Origin: Udeniomyces pyricola | Lineage: Eukaryota; Basidiomycota; Tremellomycetes; Cystofilobasidiales; Mrakiaceae | Assembly (NCBI GenBank): GCA_039545295.1 | Contig: BCIK01000001.1 | Location: 558,001-622,000 of the forward strand | Direction of reading: 5' to 3' | Length of the DNA stretch: 64,000 bases | Shown here: piece by piece, positions 46,528 through 60,100 of the stretch | Position numbering within the stretch: position 1 is the stretch's first letter | Layout of the letters: each line of letters starts with the position of its first letter | Translations under genes and position numbers: made by a program | The notes under the pieces: generated by a model | Databases searched by the model: none | The model's input: the letters and a program-made list of their open reading frames with translations, nothing else | Told to the model about the DNA's origin: nothing

Positions 46528-49500
46528 ATGTCTTCCGAGCGATCCCCCCTTCTTCCCAGCTTCATCACCCCCACCAACGCCCAGGTCGATGCCGTCAAGG
46601 CCACCGCCTTCTCCCTCTCCGAGGCCCTCGCCGCCCTCAAGGCTGGTTCGTCCAGCTCCGATCTGATCTCTATCTCTGCTCTAGCTAGCTCCAAGCGACA
46701 TACATGTTGCTATCTCCATCCACATCCTACACTCGCTTACCTTGTCTCTCTATGTTCTTCTGCACTGTGCCATCCATCCATCTCCCATCGCAGGCAAGAT
46801 GCCGACTCACGAGCAGTTCGACCGACTCCTCCAAAAAGCCCTCGACAGCGATGTCCTTTCCCTCGGCGTCGGCAAGACCGGAAGGACTGGTCGACTAAGT
46901 GAGGAGGGAGCTCGGGTCGTCAAGGCCTTCCGAGAGGTCCTCCAGGCGGTCCGAAACGTCGGCGAACAGAAGAATGGTGCGTTGTCGATGCCTCCCTCCT
47001 GCGTCATGCATTGCCCCTCCTCCCTTTGCGCCACGCGGCCTCGCCATCGGCACTGCCGGCTCTCGTCCGTTCCGTCATGCTGATCTCGTGATGGCCCCTT
47101 TCTTCACCTTCCCATCTTTCCTTTCTCATCGTTTTTTTCTCTCTTACCTCTCATCCCCGCATCACTTCTGACGTCACTTCGGACATGCAGGTGACAACAA
47201 GATTCAGGAGATGATCTTTTCGCTCTCCCACATCGAGCCCCCTACCCCCACCAAGGGGCACACCTTTGAGGTCTCTTCCTCGTCCACGCTTCCTTCGCGC
47301 AGGGTTCGTTCTTCGTCGCATTTCTTGTGATCCGTTGCGACCGAGCACCTCTCGCTAACTTGCTCACGTTTGTCTTTCTTCTCATCGTATCTTTCACCTG
47401 CAGGAGATGGACAAGGACTCGACCGCCCTGCTCTCGTCTCTCCAAAAGATTCTTACCCTTCTCGTTACTAGCTCCGTTCGTGCCCGCTCAAGTCACCCTT
47501 CGTCTTTCCGGGCTGTTCGAGATTTATTGCTGAATCCATTCTTTCCCCTCGGTTCATACATTGTTCGGCTTACAGGAGTTCCGACTTGTCATTAACCAAG
47601 TTCTTTCGCTCTCAACTGGACTCCTCGCCGACGCCGCCGGCAAGGTGGCCGAGACTGCCAAGGAGGTCGAGGAGAAGGCCAGGGAGACCGGAGACGATGT
47701 TAGTCATCGCCAATCGTCTTCTGCGCGATTCTTCAATGGTGTCTTATCTTTAACGCCCGCTTCTCGCTTTCCCACTTGCTACTCAGAACAAGCCAATCGA
47801 CTACGATGAGGCCGCTCAAAAGGGCAAGAAGGTTGCTAAGGGACTCGTCTCGGGCCGAATCCAGGGCCAGGCTCGCGAGTCGGCCCTGAACACGTTCGAA
47901 GGTCTTTCCAACGTGAGTGAACATGCTGTCCTCTTCGAGTATATGTTGGACCCGCGGCTAAAATAACGGCTTTGTATGTTCTCTTTCCACCTTCTGTCCC
48001 TGGCAGTACTTCGAGGACAAGCTTGGCGACGACGAGGAGGCCAAGGATGCCTTGTTCGAGAAGCTCAAGAAGGTCATTGTCGATGTCCAGGCCAACCCGG
48101 ACTACTCGAAGTCGATCGACACCATCCTCACGCTCATCAAGAAGTACGGCAAGAAGGCTGACGCGCTTGCTGACGAGGCTACCGAGAAGGTTAAGGAAGA
48201 TGCCGACCAAACCCCGATCCAGGAGGCCCTCGCTCAGTCCAAGGCGCTCATCGAGGTCTTTGCCTCTAACGAGCCCCTGGACCCGGTGCTCAACAGCGCC
48301 AAGCAAATCAAGGAGGACGTTCAGCGTGACAACCGAGTCGGAGACTACTTCTCGTGAGTATTTGGACCATGTTTGGCCATGCTTTGGAGATCTATGCTAA
48401 CGTTCGCCATCAATCTCTCCTCTTCCCCTTTCCCGCACACTTTTCCCTGTCTTCCACAGGGATGTTGGCAAGTTCCTCGAGGCTTGCCTCAAGGTCGAAG
48501 GTTATGTTGTCTCCCAGCGAGCCTACCGACGATCTTCCGACCTTTGGGAGCGAGGACAGGTTCGTTCTTCTACTCTGGTTGTAACCCAACGTAGTTCAGC
48601 GTAGTAGCGACTGAAACGTGTTCTTTTCCTTATAATCGCTTGTTCAGAGCTTGCTTGCTGAGGACGAGGTCTACAAGAAGGACATCAACCAGCTCGTTGC
48701 CAGCCTTGAGTCTTATGGTCACGCCCTCGCCGACGACGAGGCTACCCAGGACCTCGCCTTCAAGGTTGAGCGACTCTCGGACGAACTCACCATCGCTGGC
48801 AAGCACGGCATCAATGCCCTCAAGGCCTCGTCCTCGGGTCTTTACCGAGACTTTGTTGACGTCATCCTGCCGCGGGCTGTCGACCTCGTCAAGGAAATCC
48901 CTTGCCCTCGAGTCGAGTTCAAGTCCGAGGCTGTTGACTTTGTGAGAGATCATTTCCTCGTCCCTTTTTACAATCGGCTGTACCCAGCTTCAATCCTCAT
49001 CCCGTTCTCCTTCATCCATGCTTCTACTAGGTCATCGATGACATTTCCTTCGAGTCAGCCTCCTTCGTTCCTTCCAACATTCGAATCATCAACCACAACG
49101 ATTTCCTTGCCACCCAGGGCTTTGCCGCCTACGCCGTCGACTACGACTCGTCTCTCAAGTGAGTGCACGTTGCGCATCTGTATCCTTTGTTGTGCTAGCC
49201 CTGCGCATCGTATTGATGTAAAGTTTTTTTTTTTTTTTTTTTTTTCACTTCGCACTCCCCCCTCCTCTCGGTATCGGTTTATGTTCGCGCTCCAGGCTCC
49301 ACGTCGATGGCCTTAAGTTCCACGCCACTGACATCAGCTACTGGCTTCACAAGAAGTCTGGCTTCATCACTTTCGAGTACGTTTCCCTTCCATGCTTTTC
49401 TCTTGGTATAAAGCGCTCTTCCTCGGCATGCATACTTTCGCTGATTACTTCTTACCCCTCTGCTACTCCACTTTCTTCTTCACAGGGACCAGGGTCTTCT

Positions 49501-50517
49501 CGACATCGCCTTTGACAATGAGGGTATCTCGTTTGACGTCACTCTCGAGAATGCTGGTGTTGATGACAGGGAGACCTTCTTCGTCGTCAAGAAGGTTGAC
49601 GTCGACATCTCGGATCTCGAGTACCACATCTCGCGAAACTCGAGCTGGATGCTTTACTTGTGAGTTTACAGAGAGTCACGTTTACAGTGGTTCAGCACCG
49701 CAACGCGAATGCCTCGATTCTGGTAGACCACTGACGTCGCTCTGGTTCTTCGGCATCTTTTCACAGCTCCAAGCCCTTCGTGTCTGGTCTTCTCAAGAAG
49801 AACCTCCAGCACTCGCTCGAGGCTCAGATCTCCAAGTACTTGCGAGATGCCGACCTCCAGCTTTACGGTCTTCAGAACCGAGCTATCGCTGCCACCAATG
49901 CCAAGCCTTCGCCCATGAAGTAAGTCAAGCTTCCTCCTTGCCTCAAACGATTGTGGACACATTTGTTCCGCCTTCGACAAGCTGTTGACCATGAATCCGA
50001 TTTGTACTCTTCCCCTCATCAACCGCCTCTTTTCTCTCTCAGCTACCTCAAGGCTATCTTCTCGCCTTCGGTCTTCTCAAGCGCGTCTCGAACTTCGCTC
50101 ACCCAGTCAGGCGTCATCACTACGGGCAAGAGGGGAGAGTACATCCTCGCTGTCGGTGTCGACGAGGAGATGTTCCGTAAGTTGCTTTTTTCTTTGCGTG
50201 CGAAGACCGCGGTGCGCGCCATACGCCCTAAACTTGATAGCTGACCGCCTACACCATTCTCTTGTTTCCTCACCTTGTCTTCCTCAGCTGGCAAGGCCGG
50301 ACCTGCCGCCTCTTGGTCGAAGCGATTCATCGAGAAGGCCAAGGACGTTACCGGTTTGGGTGCCGACGTCGCGCACGATGCCAAGTACCAAGCGAAGGCC
50401 GCTCAGATTGACGCCCAACGAGAGGCTGACAAGCTCGGCCTGCACGTCAAGGAGTACCAGAGGAAGCTCGAGAGGCAGGACGGATGGAAGAGCTCGGCTT
50501 TCGACGTCTCGGTCTAA
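46528..50517 (+). CDS. HAM1-like protein (HAM1 N- and C-terminal domains)
   Basis: Fifteen exons, 46528-46645, 46794-46976, 47191-47270, 47404-47475, 47576-47698, 47787-47912, 48007-48353, 48460-48559, 48648-48941, 49031-49158, 49296-49376, 49486-49659, 49767-49919, 50043-50176 and 50288-50517, total 2343 nt, 780 residues. The large helical N-terminal part has GKMPTHEQFDRLLQ, SEEGARVVKAFREVLQAV, MIFSLSH and LLSSLQKIL; the C-terminal half has the beta-rich segment AVDYDSSLKLHVDGLKFHAT, DISYWLHKKSGFITFEDQG, LDIAFDNEGISFDV and a helical end. The composition and order fit fungal HAM1-like proteins (formerly DUF4449). HAM-1 in filamentous fungi is needed for cell fusion, but the biochemical role is unknown. 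The CT-rich leader and regular codon use suggest strong expression. Confidence 0.8.
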
Positions 50518-51402
50518 GCCGCAGTCACTTCGTTGGATCTTTCACGCCTTTTCTTCTTCTCATTGTGCTCCTTGCATCACTTCTTATGTCGGTTTTTCAC
50601 TGGGTCGTTGTGACACTTGTGGTCGAGCGTATTGTCCTCTTTTCTTTTTCTCCCTCTCTTCATTCATGTCTTTTTAATGCCTTGTTCCTCTCCTCGTCCT
50701 CAACACGCGTACGCTGTGTGATGAGTTGTAGCTTGTTATATATATGTTCCCGTCGTGCTACGTCGATGATTGCCATACTGCCCTTCTCTGTCTGTGTTTC
50801 TTCGTCTACTGACGTTTTGTATGGCACATGTGTCAACAGAGTACTGCGTCTAGTACTGTGCTATTGAAGACGAAAGCGTTAATGGACAGTTCCAGCTGCA
50901 GATCTTGATGTTATACATGCATGGGGCTGAGCAATTTAAGGCTGGGGTTCAGGTGAATCGATCAGAGACAATGTCCGGAGCAGCCCTTTAGAGTTTATAG
51001 CAGCTGGTGCTTTACACATATTGTATAGCTCATGCAGAGAAGCCGGTCGATATTTCATATATATGAGAAGGGGCGGAGGTGGTCTGGGTTCGCGTGACTT
51101 GATGTCATCTCCGTCGTCTCTCTCGAGGTGTCACGGCGTGTGTTATTTATGATGAAGAGTGTGGCGTGTGTGTGTTTTTTTCTAGCTCTGACGTCGTCGG
51201 GGGTCGCGTTTCGGTCTTCTCCTCGGCGATTTCGATCGAGGATATCGTTTTGGTCGCTATCTTCCCCACGTCGTCTCAACGTCCTGCTTCCAATAACCTC
51301 CGTCTTCTGCCTTGCGTATATCCCTTGTCCCTCCTCCTACTCTTGACCGGTTCAACACGTCGGCAAACCCCCTTGCCCACTTGGGACACGAACTCTCAAA
51401 AT
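50518..51402. promoter_or_regulatory. Intergenic region between HAM1-like and GT71 genes
   Basis: 885 bp between co-directional genes. T-rich HAM1-like 3' UTR (50530-50700) is followed by TA-rich sequence (50738-50746, 51057-51064) and the GT71 leader. An open frame in phase with the GT71 start extends upstream to 51166 but lacks an ATG other than 51403. No other feature recognised. Confidence 0.5.
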
Positions 51403-54400
51403 ATGGCACTCCTTCCCTCCAACTCCAACAGTCCCCCAACCACACCACTCTCAACTTCGTCCTCCTCCTCGTCCCTCTCTGAAAAACTCGATGCCATCAT
51501 CCATCAGCTCCCTCGCAACGGCCTCGGGGGCGTCCTCAAGAGATGGATCGGTGCGGGCTTGCTTCTACTCGTCGTCACCATCCTTGGCTTCGGCATGAGA
51601 GACAACAGGAAAGGTCTCACTATCGTGAGTAGTTGATCCTTCTCTTGTCCCCTCTCCTGCCTTTTGCTCTTGCTTCGTTGGTACGCGTTTCTACGCGCCG
51701 CGGCTGGAACGCTGCGGAAGGCTGGACTCGTTTGGGTCGACTGCGAGCTTCGATGCGTTTGCCGATGCCTCGTAGGCTACGACCACAGCCTGTAAAGGAC
51801 GCTAGGAACTTTCGGCCAAAGTGCATGAGTCAACCTCGCGGCGTCCGAAGGAGGGAAGGAAGGAAGGTCTCAGGAAAGTGGAGCGAGAGACGACTCGGAG
51901 GCCGGAAGGGAAGTCAAAAGCCACGCAGATCAGTCCAGAAGGGACATGGCGCAGCTGCTTGCTTTCTCGACTTTCTTTGGTGAAGCTCGGTGGTCGATTC
52001 AGCAAGGAGTCCAGAGTGATTGTGGCCTCTGATGACGAGATCTCCGTGCCAGTTTAATGACGGTGGCCAACTCGGAGAGATGAGACGACTCTGAGCCCGA
52101 GAGCTTGAAGGTTTGGAGTGGCCTGGCCTGTTCCCTTCTCGCTGTTTCCCCACGCACCCACGGATGGTCAAGTCGTCATCATTCATCGTGCTTTGTCTGA
52201 CTGAACCGACGTCTTACCCACCCAAACGACTTCCTTCACTTTGACCAGGCCCACTCAACGTTTTTTCCCGTGCCCGAACCTACAAACTCCCTCTTGGCCC
52301 ACAACATTCCCATCCATGCCGTCTCGAGCGACCACGCGACGACGCCCGTCGGCCTCAGGGAGATTGATGTGGCCTCAAGACCTTTACCACTCAATACAAG
52401 CACACGCGACCGATTGATCGCCTGGGCCAATTCACCAGGCGGGCGCGGCGAGATCCCAGGCGAGCTTGAGTTGGGGGGCATGTTTCAGGTCAACATGGAG
52501 GTCAGTCGAGAGAGAGAGAGAGACTCGTGTCCGAGTCGATCGGACCGGAGGAGCCGATACAACGTAGGAGTGTCTGAAGCTGAACGTATCTTTTTCTTTT
52601 ATCTTGATAATGATAATCTGATGCCCGTTGCGGATGTCTAGGCATGTGCCAACGTCTGGCCTTCACATTCGAGCGAGGTCATTAAAAACTCGGCCAATCT
52701 CTGGCTTTCAATGAACAGGTGAGGCCTGCACGTATACCTGTATACGCCGTGCCATCAACTCCATCAACCCGATTATTTTCTCTGTCTTGCAACTGATTGA
52801 CGTATGGTAACCTTTCTCGCCTGGTAGAACCTTTGTCCATGAGCAAAGGACGCTCCTCATCGATCATATCGCCGAGTTGGACGAGCGTGGTATCCTGCAA
52901 GAGTACGGTAGTGGTCGAGGGATCGTCTTCACTGGTGAGGATCCCATAGAAGTTTCACCTGATACACATCGTATCAAACGAACTGACTCTTTTTCCTTCG
53001 GTGTGTGCCTCTCCTTGTAGCCGGCAACGCTGACACTCTTGAGCGAGTCGTCGTTACTCTGCGAATCCTGCGACATAGTGAATAAACCACGTCTTCACTC
53101 TCCGCCCTTGAGTCTCCGTCTTTCTCAGTTGATTCTCTGTTACATGTCTATTGACGAATGTTTGGTCTCCTTTACTGGTCACACAGTCCACAAAAGCACC
53201 CTTCCTGCCGAAATATACCACTTCCCTTCTGAGCGTCCACCCGAAGACTCGGCCCTCGTCAAGGAAGCCAATGAGCTCGGAGCGGTCCTCGTCGAAGCCA
53301 AGGGAACTTCCAAGGATCTCAAGCGACGAAAGAACTACCATCTCAAGGCGATCGCTATGGTTCAATGTCCTTGGCGAGAAGTTTTGTATCTTGTACGTAG
53401 TAGCTCTGTTTTACTTTATTGTTTTATCTGAAATCCCCCTTAAGGCTTCGGGATGAGCTTTGTGAACTTCTCGTTCAAGAGCTAGATACTCATATCCTGC
53501 GCTTGTCACCATCTGTTTATGATTAGGACTCGGACAACAGTCAGTCGTCCGATTTTCTGTTGGTTCTCTTTCTCATGAACGGTGCTTCAGTCGGTCATCC
53601 CTACTGACGTGTGCCCCTAACGTATCCATGTTTCAGTCCCAGCCACGGACCCCGAGTATATGTTTGAGGCTGCTCCTTACAAACGTCTTCGTGCCTTTTT
53701 CTGGGTGAGGACATACATTCAAACACATATACACTCAAGAACACACTTTTGACATATCCTTCCACCTATTCACGTACAACAATGTATGGCTGACTCATAT
53801 TTCTCCCTCCTGGGCCGTTCTCTTGTTCTTCAGCCTGACTACTGGCAAGTTTTCTCCTTTCGAATCTCTCGCGATTTTGTAAACGAACCGATACCCCGAT
53901 TCCTCCGTTCTTTTCGCATGCTCATCTCTTTTTTGCCTTCTTTCCTTTTCAGGAAGACGGCCGCTTCCAATCCTGTCTGGGCGCTTTTAGGTGTGGCCTG
54001 TCGGGACGAGTGGGAGATGGAAGCCGGGCAAATCATCATTGATAAAAAGTACCACATGGATGCTTTGCTGCTCTCCCAACGGATGCTCGAGGACTGGCAA
54101 TTTTGGTTCAACTTTAGCGATGGCGATAAGGTTCGAGATCCCTCTGTTAAGGCGAAACGTTGGACGTTCGGATTGTTATGGCCGGGCAGAAATTGACTAC
54201 TCGATTCCTTGCAATGTTCAACCTTTCCCTCCCTCTCCCTTAATTTCGTGATGACTGACTGCTCACAGGACATTTTCCGCTTCGCGTTTTTGGCCCTCAA
54301 AAAACGATGGGCAGTCCCAGGGCGATACGTCGGTGTTGGAGCCTTGCCGTCAGGGACCGCGTCTGGTAAGAGTAGCCCAAACCATCTTTCTACCATTTCA

Positions 54401-55976
54401 CGCATGTTTGCCGTATCGTGCTTGAGCTAAACATGAGTCTTCGCTGCTCAGGTTCTTTCTGCGGTTTGACGATGTTGCAGTCGGATCATCTTGGCGAGCC
54501 ACTCTTCGTACGTATGGACTTTCAATCCCTTTCTTTGGACATCGTCTCTTCCCCCCCCCCCTCTTTTTCTTTGGCCCTTTTGCATCCGTACATTCACTCA
54601 GCCTAAATGCGTACTCTCTTGTTGCTCGGACTTCTTAGATTCACTATAATCTCGTCAAACAAGTCTCCAGTGGCCTTTACCGTGGCTTCACCTTTGGTCG
54701 CACCAAATGGTTGCCGCTCTTCTTGAGTCCCGGCGGCGCCAACCAGACGACACTCACGCAGGAAATGGAGCGCAACGCGCAGGACGCAGAGAACGGGGAC
54801 GACGATCAGTTTGATAAGATTAGAGGGTTTGGTGATGGTGCGTGTGGGGTATATCCCTCTTTTTTTAAATGGCCAGAGGTTTGCCAACGTTATCAGGTCG
54901 ATTAAACTTGAGAGTGTGTTTCCAGCTCTCACGTTCTAACACTCACGTGTCCACTCTCTTCTCCTTGATTTGGTCTGCGTGTCTTTCTTTTTTCCTCTTC
55001 CTGAAGTTGACTGCGATATGCTCGCTAACGCAGATGATCTTGGTCATGCCCGGGCGCCCGCCTCGATCGAAGTTCGACGTCGAGCGGCGACCGAGCGAGG
55101 AGCCAGGTTCGTCGTCTCGTCTTGATTCGAAGGCGTCCTTCGATTGAAGCCTAACAGGTAAAGTAAAGAATACTGCTGACCTCTCTGCAACCAAAATCAA
55201 AACCTAATCGACCGGATCGATCCACTTTAGGGCGTTCTTCCATGGCGGCTATACTTCAGCTTTGTGTGTCGATGCTGTAAGTCGTATCTGCTTCATACAA
55301 GAGGTCAAGAAGCAAGTGAAGAACGTCCGTGGACGAGAAGGACTGATTCCTTTGTTGATTGATTGTTGGATGTTGGGGTGTGATTCTATAGCGATACGAC
55401 GATCCGTAAGTGTTGCATCTTCACCTCAACATCATACTCTTGCCTTCATCCCGTCACATCTTCTCCCCCCCCCTTTTCTCTCACATTGTTAAAACCGTTT
55501 AACGTTTTCTTTCTTTCTTGCTTTCTTTCTTGCTGTTCTTTGCATATCCATTCCCGATTGGCCAGTCGTCCCGACTCGGCCCGAGCCGCAGACAAGCTGG
55601 CCTACGAGACAGAGCAAGCGAGGCTCGAAGCCATGTGGAGCGCCGCGGGTCTCAAACCGGGTGACGAGGGATGGGGTAAACCCGAGAACCATGCGGGTGA
55701 AAACCCGTTGGGCATCAAGTGGGCCGACCCGAGTAATGTTCGTCGCCACCATCTCTTTCTTTCTCTCGCTCTCTTACACACGTAGAGAGGAAGCGTGTGG
55801 CGTGTACTGTGTATCCCTTGATTCGTCGACTAAAGACATATATCTTCTCGTTTACCGTGCTCTCGCTAACGATCGAACAGCTTGAGATCGCCCAATGGTC
55901 CGCCGATCCTCGTCTGAAGGACATCGAGAACCAACTCTACGATCAAGGCTTCAAGCCAAGTGCCGATGGGTTCTAG
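51403..55976 (+). CDS. GT71 alpha-mannosyltransferase (MNN2/MNN1 family), 18 exons
   Basis: Exons: 51403-51624, 52249-52500, 52642-52718, 52828-52934, 53021-53077, 53187-53392, 53527-53539, 53637-53704, 53834-53844, 53953-54130, 54269-54365, 54452-54507, 54639-54837, 55034-55106, 55231-55276, 55392-55405, 55566-55737 and 55881-55976; total 1944 nt, 647 residues. It is a type II Golgi protein with a signal anchor at residues 48-64. GT71 motifs: HKSTLPAEIYHFPSE, NYHLKAIAMVQCPWREVLYL, DSDNIPATDPEYMFE with the DXD, FFWPDYWKTAASNPVWALLG, DEWEMEAGQIIIDKKYHMDA, GDKDIFRFAFLALKKRW and CGLTMLQSDHLGEPLFIHYN. The DSD lies on a 13-nt exon, DYW on an 11-nt exon with a GC donor, and RYDDP on a 14-nt exon. 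Function: adding alpha-mannose to glycans. A read-through alternative stop at 54905 was rejected because later exons carry FFHGGYTSALCVDA. Confidence 0.88.
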
Positions 55977-57194
55977 ATCATCATTCTTCCTCTTTTTTTT
56001 TTCTTCTTCTTCGTTCAGGCTTTCTTTCTTCGCCCGACCTATCTCTGCCTCGTTCATCTGGACTTCGATTTGTGAATCCCCTCCTCCCTCCCCTTGCTCG
56101 CTTCCTCCAACCCCCTCGTCATCCCCTTCCACCATCTCCTTTCGGCTCGTATACTGTTTATTCTTCCCCTCCCTCTTTTCCGGTCCCCCTTCGGTAATTA
56201 GGGTTAAGCCATCTCCAGCCCCAGTCTTCTTCACCATTCTCACCCCCTCAGTCCGCCTCGAGAATAAAAAATAATATAATATCATACATGATTACGTGAA
56301 TTGTCCACTTTTCTTGGTTTCGACGTACAAAAACGCTTCCATCTTTCCTAGTTCTGATCGATCTTTCCTTCCCAGCTGATCCCCGTCAACGCTCCCTCGG
56401 CCCGCCTGATTGATATACTGTATACGTAGGTCGTGTAGCTTACAGGAGGGGCCGAGTCAGTGACTTCTTTTTTTAGATAATTAGCATCTTTCATACATAC
56501 GCACATAGGAGACATCGTACTCTACCGTTTCCTGCTCCAGATCATACACGTCATGACAATCCTAGTACTCCTGCACCCCGCCCAGTCTTTGGTTTTCACT
56601 TCCACTTTTCGTTTTTCTTTTTCTTTTTCTCTCTCTTTTCTTCTGCTTCTTTAGTTCCTTCTTCTTTCTCCTTACGACTTTTTTGTCTTTCGTTTCTCTT
56701 CTGGCTCTTAGGGTTGTCTAACATCTTTCTTTCTTCATTTATTTTTCCGTCTGATACAAAGCCGCTGATCATGCCAAGTTCTGTCGCCCAACTATGAAAC
56801 ATAAGACTAATCCTACACATAGTACAGCTCGCAGATCGATCCCTGTTCTTTGATCGACCCATGATGATGACCGTGCAATTTCCGAGTCGAACGGTTCTGC
56901 TCGATCTCCAGCTTGATGCGGTTACTAGTATTAAGATCGGTTCCAAGATGTTGATATATATCCATCTCCGTCAACGGATTACATTGAGTCTCTTTAAAAA
57001 AAAAATAAATAAAAAAAACACAAGACTGCTCGACCTTAGAGAGACTTGTTCAAAGCATTTGGGGGTGTCGACACGAGAAACAGGTGTAAAGATAACGAAG
57101 ACGAAAAGAAAAAGAAAACAAACCAACCATCGCTTTCCCCCCCCCCTTCCTTTCCCCCTTTTTCCCCTTCCTCTTTCTGAATCTGACAAGTCTT
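55977..57194. other. Convergent 3' region of the GT71 and KEX1 genes
   Basis: 1.2 kb, pyrimidine-rich at 55985-56200 and 56590-56700, with an A-rich patch at 56995-57020 and a C-run near 57138-57147. An open minus frame at 56596-56946 is Lys/Glu/Arg low complexity from the pyrimidine tract and is not supported as a gene. Confidence 0.5.
56263..56268 (+). terminator. Polyadenylation signal after the GT71 gene
   Basis: An AATAAA hexamer lies 287 bp after the GT71 stop, in AT-rich sequence. Confidence 0.5.
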
Positions 57195-60100
57195 TCAACG
57201 GCTTCGTTGGGAAGGCGAGCCTTTCCCCTTCTCCTCATCCTCCACCTTCTCATCATCATCATCATCTCCCAACTCAAAGAGAACCTCTCCTTCCCCTTCG
57301 CTCTCATCCAACACCGTGCCTCGAGCTTTCCCTTTCGGATTTTTACCCTTACCCGCGACGTAGTACCTCTCACTACCGACTCGACCGACGTTGGTGTTCC
57401 CTCCTCCAGATGCCCTCCCTGATTTTTGTGGACTCGGCGTAAAGGCTCGAGAACTGCCGCCGCCAGATTTGGCCCCATGGTTACTACTACCCCCAACACC
57501 ACCACCACTACCACCACCACTGTTCACCCGTTGACCGTGATGAGGACTCCAAGGCGAAGAAGACGTTTGTCGATCGAACGGCTGTCGTCCCCCCGCTCCG
57601 GTGTCATGTTCGTAGTCGTCGTCATCGTTGGGGGCCTCATGGTAGTGAATGTCCCGTCGGGTGAGCGGAAGCCCGCTGCTGCCGCCCGAGCTGTGTCGGG
57701 AATGAGAGAGGTGTTGGGCGATGAGTGTTCGACGACGGCGTGCTCGGAAAAAGAAGAAGAGGGCGACGGCGAGGAGGAGAAACAAGAGGACGGTCAAGGC
57801 CGAGCCGGCGTTGTAGAATGCTATTGGACCCATGCGAGAAGAAATATGAGGGTGGAAAGGAGAGGAGGAAGGGAACCAAATAGATAACAGAAGGGAGATA
57901 GAAAATGAAACAATGAGGCAAGGTAAATCAGTGACAAAACACAGAGAAGATGAAAGAAAGAAAGAAGAAACTATCCCCTATCGGAGAAGAAGGAAAACTC
58001 TCGAAGGAGGTTAAGTCTTGACGTACCTTCCCAATCCGAAGCTTTGCTGGACCCACTCCCCAAGCTGCCTCCCACCGGTTTCCCTGAGTCAACCCCAACG
58101 AGAGCCGAACTCTTCACGGCCGTCACACGTTCGGAATCGCCCAAGCGAGACTCCCACCCTGGCGTGCCGTCGACAAGGAGCGAAAAATCAACGTCCATGA
58201 AGCGCAGCATCATGTCGTGCGCGGCTTGGGGCACGTCATACGACACCATGTGAGATGCACCGGCAATCTGTTGTAAGGGGGAAGACACGGAGACGAAGGA
58301 ACGGGGGATTCAGGTCAATACAAATGGAGACGGAATCTGCCCAAGCGTCCTTCTAAAGGGATGGAGGGTAAGGCAGAGGGAGAGGTGTAATCGGACCTTG
58401 ACATAGGTAAGGTTTCGGGCGGTCGTGAACGTTCCGGCAAGCGTATCGTTAACGAACCAATCCTTGACGATTGCATCCTGTCAATAGGTCAAGTCACGGT
58501 GGGGTTACATGGATATATAGATGTATATATAGGTGTCAAACATGAAGAACGACATGAGACGCCAGTCAGCATGGCGATTACTTTGTTCCATCGGTAACTC
58601 AATAGATGCTTATCCGAGACTTACACCGAATCCTCTCTCGCCTTGCCACTCGAGCTGCTCGATGGTCTTCTCGATCCCCACATGATTACAAATAAGATCC
58701 TGATCACCCGCGAAGAGCATCACTTGGATCTGGTCGAGAAGACCCGGGAAGAGGCCGATGGACGCCGGCGAGTTTTGGTTCCAGAGGTTGGAACTGACTT
58801 CGCCCGAGCATTCGATCCAGCCGGCCTTGTGCTTGGTCGCGTGAAGGGCTGAAACGACATCGGCTCGCTGGAGGAGCAATCCGGAATAGAAAGAGAGAAA
58901 TCAGGGTAAAGGGTTGGGAAAGGAAGGAAAAGGATGAAAACGTGTAAGTGAACGCAAGGGCGCGGTCAAAGGGAAAGGAGATGGGGGTACCAACGCGAAG
59001 GTAGGTGTAAACGTCTGGTAGAGTAGGCGGCCAGTTCATTCCACACGCTGGGTAGTCGTCGACGAGCCGGACATCATAAACGTTCATACAGATCTTTTTG
59101 CCGTCGACTCTGATCAAGTAGAGAGATTCATGAGAGATGTCGTTAGAATCCTATCTTTGTTGAACAGCAAGCTCTCCCCGGATGTGATGCGATAAGTGTA
59201 GTGGAAACTCACTCTTGGACAAAAGGATCGGTAACCTCCGACATGACCGCGCCACAATCGTTGAGGTTCTGGGGAAGATGGGACGTCTGGTTTTTGAAGA
59301 GATCAATGGACTTTTGGCATATATCAACCGATTTTTGCAGTTTATCGGCATGCTGCAGAGGAAGAGACAGTGATGGAGAAGTAGAGGTTTGATCAATTTT
59401 AAGTAGCGAGACATACGTCAGCGAGCGCTGTAGTCAAACACAAGAACGAGGCGAAATGCACCGCTCAGATGCGGAGATGAGAGATGGCATTCCAGATGTA
59501 CCTTGCTTCCCGGAACGACGAGGTTGTGTTGATATGCGAAATCAGCGTACGCCGGATACTGAGCACGTGGATCAATCCAACCGTTTCCGATCGCAATGCC
59601 CTTGAGTGGGAAACCAGGTAGGTGAGGGGTCGAGAGGATTGCATCGGCTGTAGAGAAAAAGTCGATGAGATTTGGGGTTAGATTTAGAAAAGGGGGATGG
59701 GTAAGGTGTCACGAGCGGTCAGGAGATCGCACCAAAGTAAGGGATGTATTGTCCTGCATAACTCTCTCCAGCTAGGTACGTCTGTTGTAAGGGAAAGACA
59801 GGGACAGGTAGAGGCTTTAGGTTAGCAGTCTGTTCAATCAGAGAGTGACGTCTCAACATCTACAACAGCTCGACACAAAGATCACGCACATCGACGCCTT
59901 TCCACTCGGGGAATACCTCGAGAAAGTTTTTGATAAAGTGGACGAGATGAGAGCTGGCCTGGTGGAGTTCGTGGAGGTATCCATTCGTGTTTGAATATGA
60001 GAAGCCAGTGCCAGGGGGTTGATCGACTACAGAGGCGGAGCGAAGACACCCCATGACAATAAATTGATCAGTCTACGCCTATAAGATTGGTACGAGGCCA

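Noticed and set aside
54838..54905. GT71 gene ending at the TAA at 54903-54905
   Set aside because: The downstream exons (FFHGGYTSALCVDA and later) continue the family-like C-terminus with consistent phases and strong donors.
56596..56946. Minus-strand ORF with a Lys/Glu-rich C-terminus
   Set aside because: Derived from a pyrimidine-rich tract between convergent genes, with no recognisable domain.
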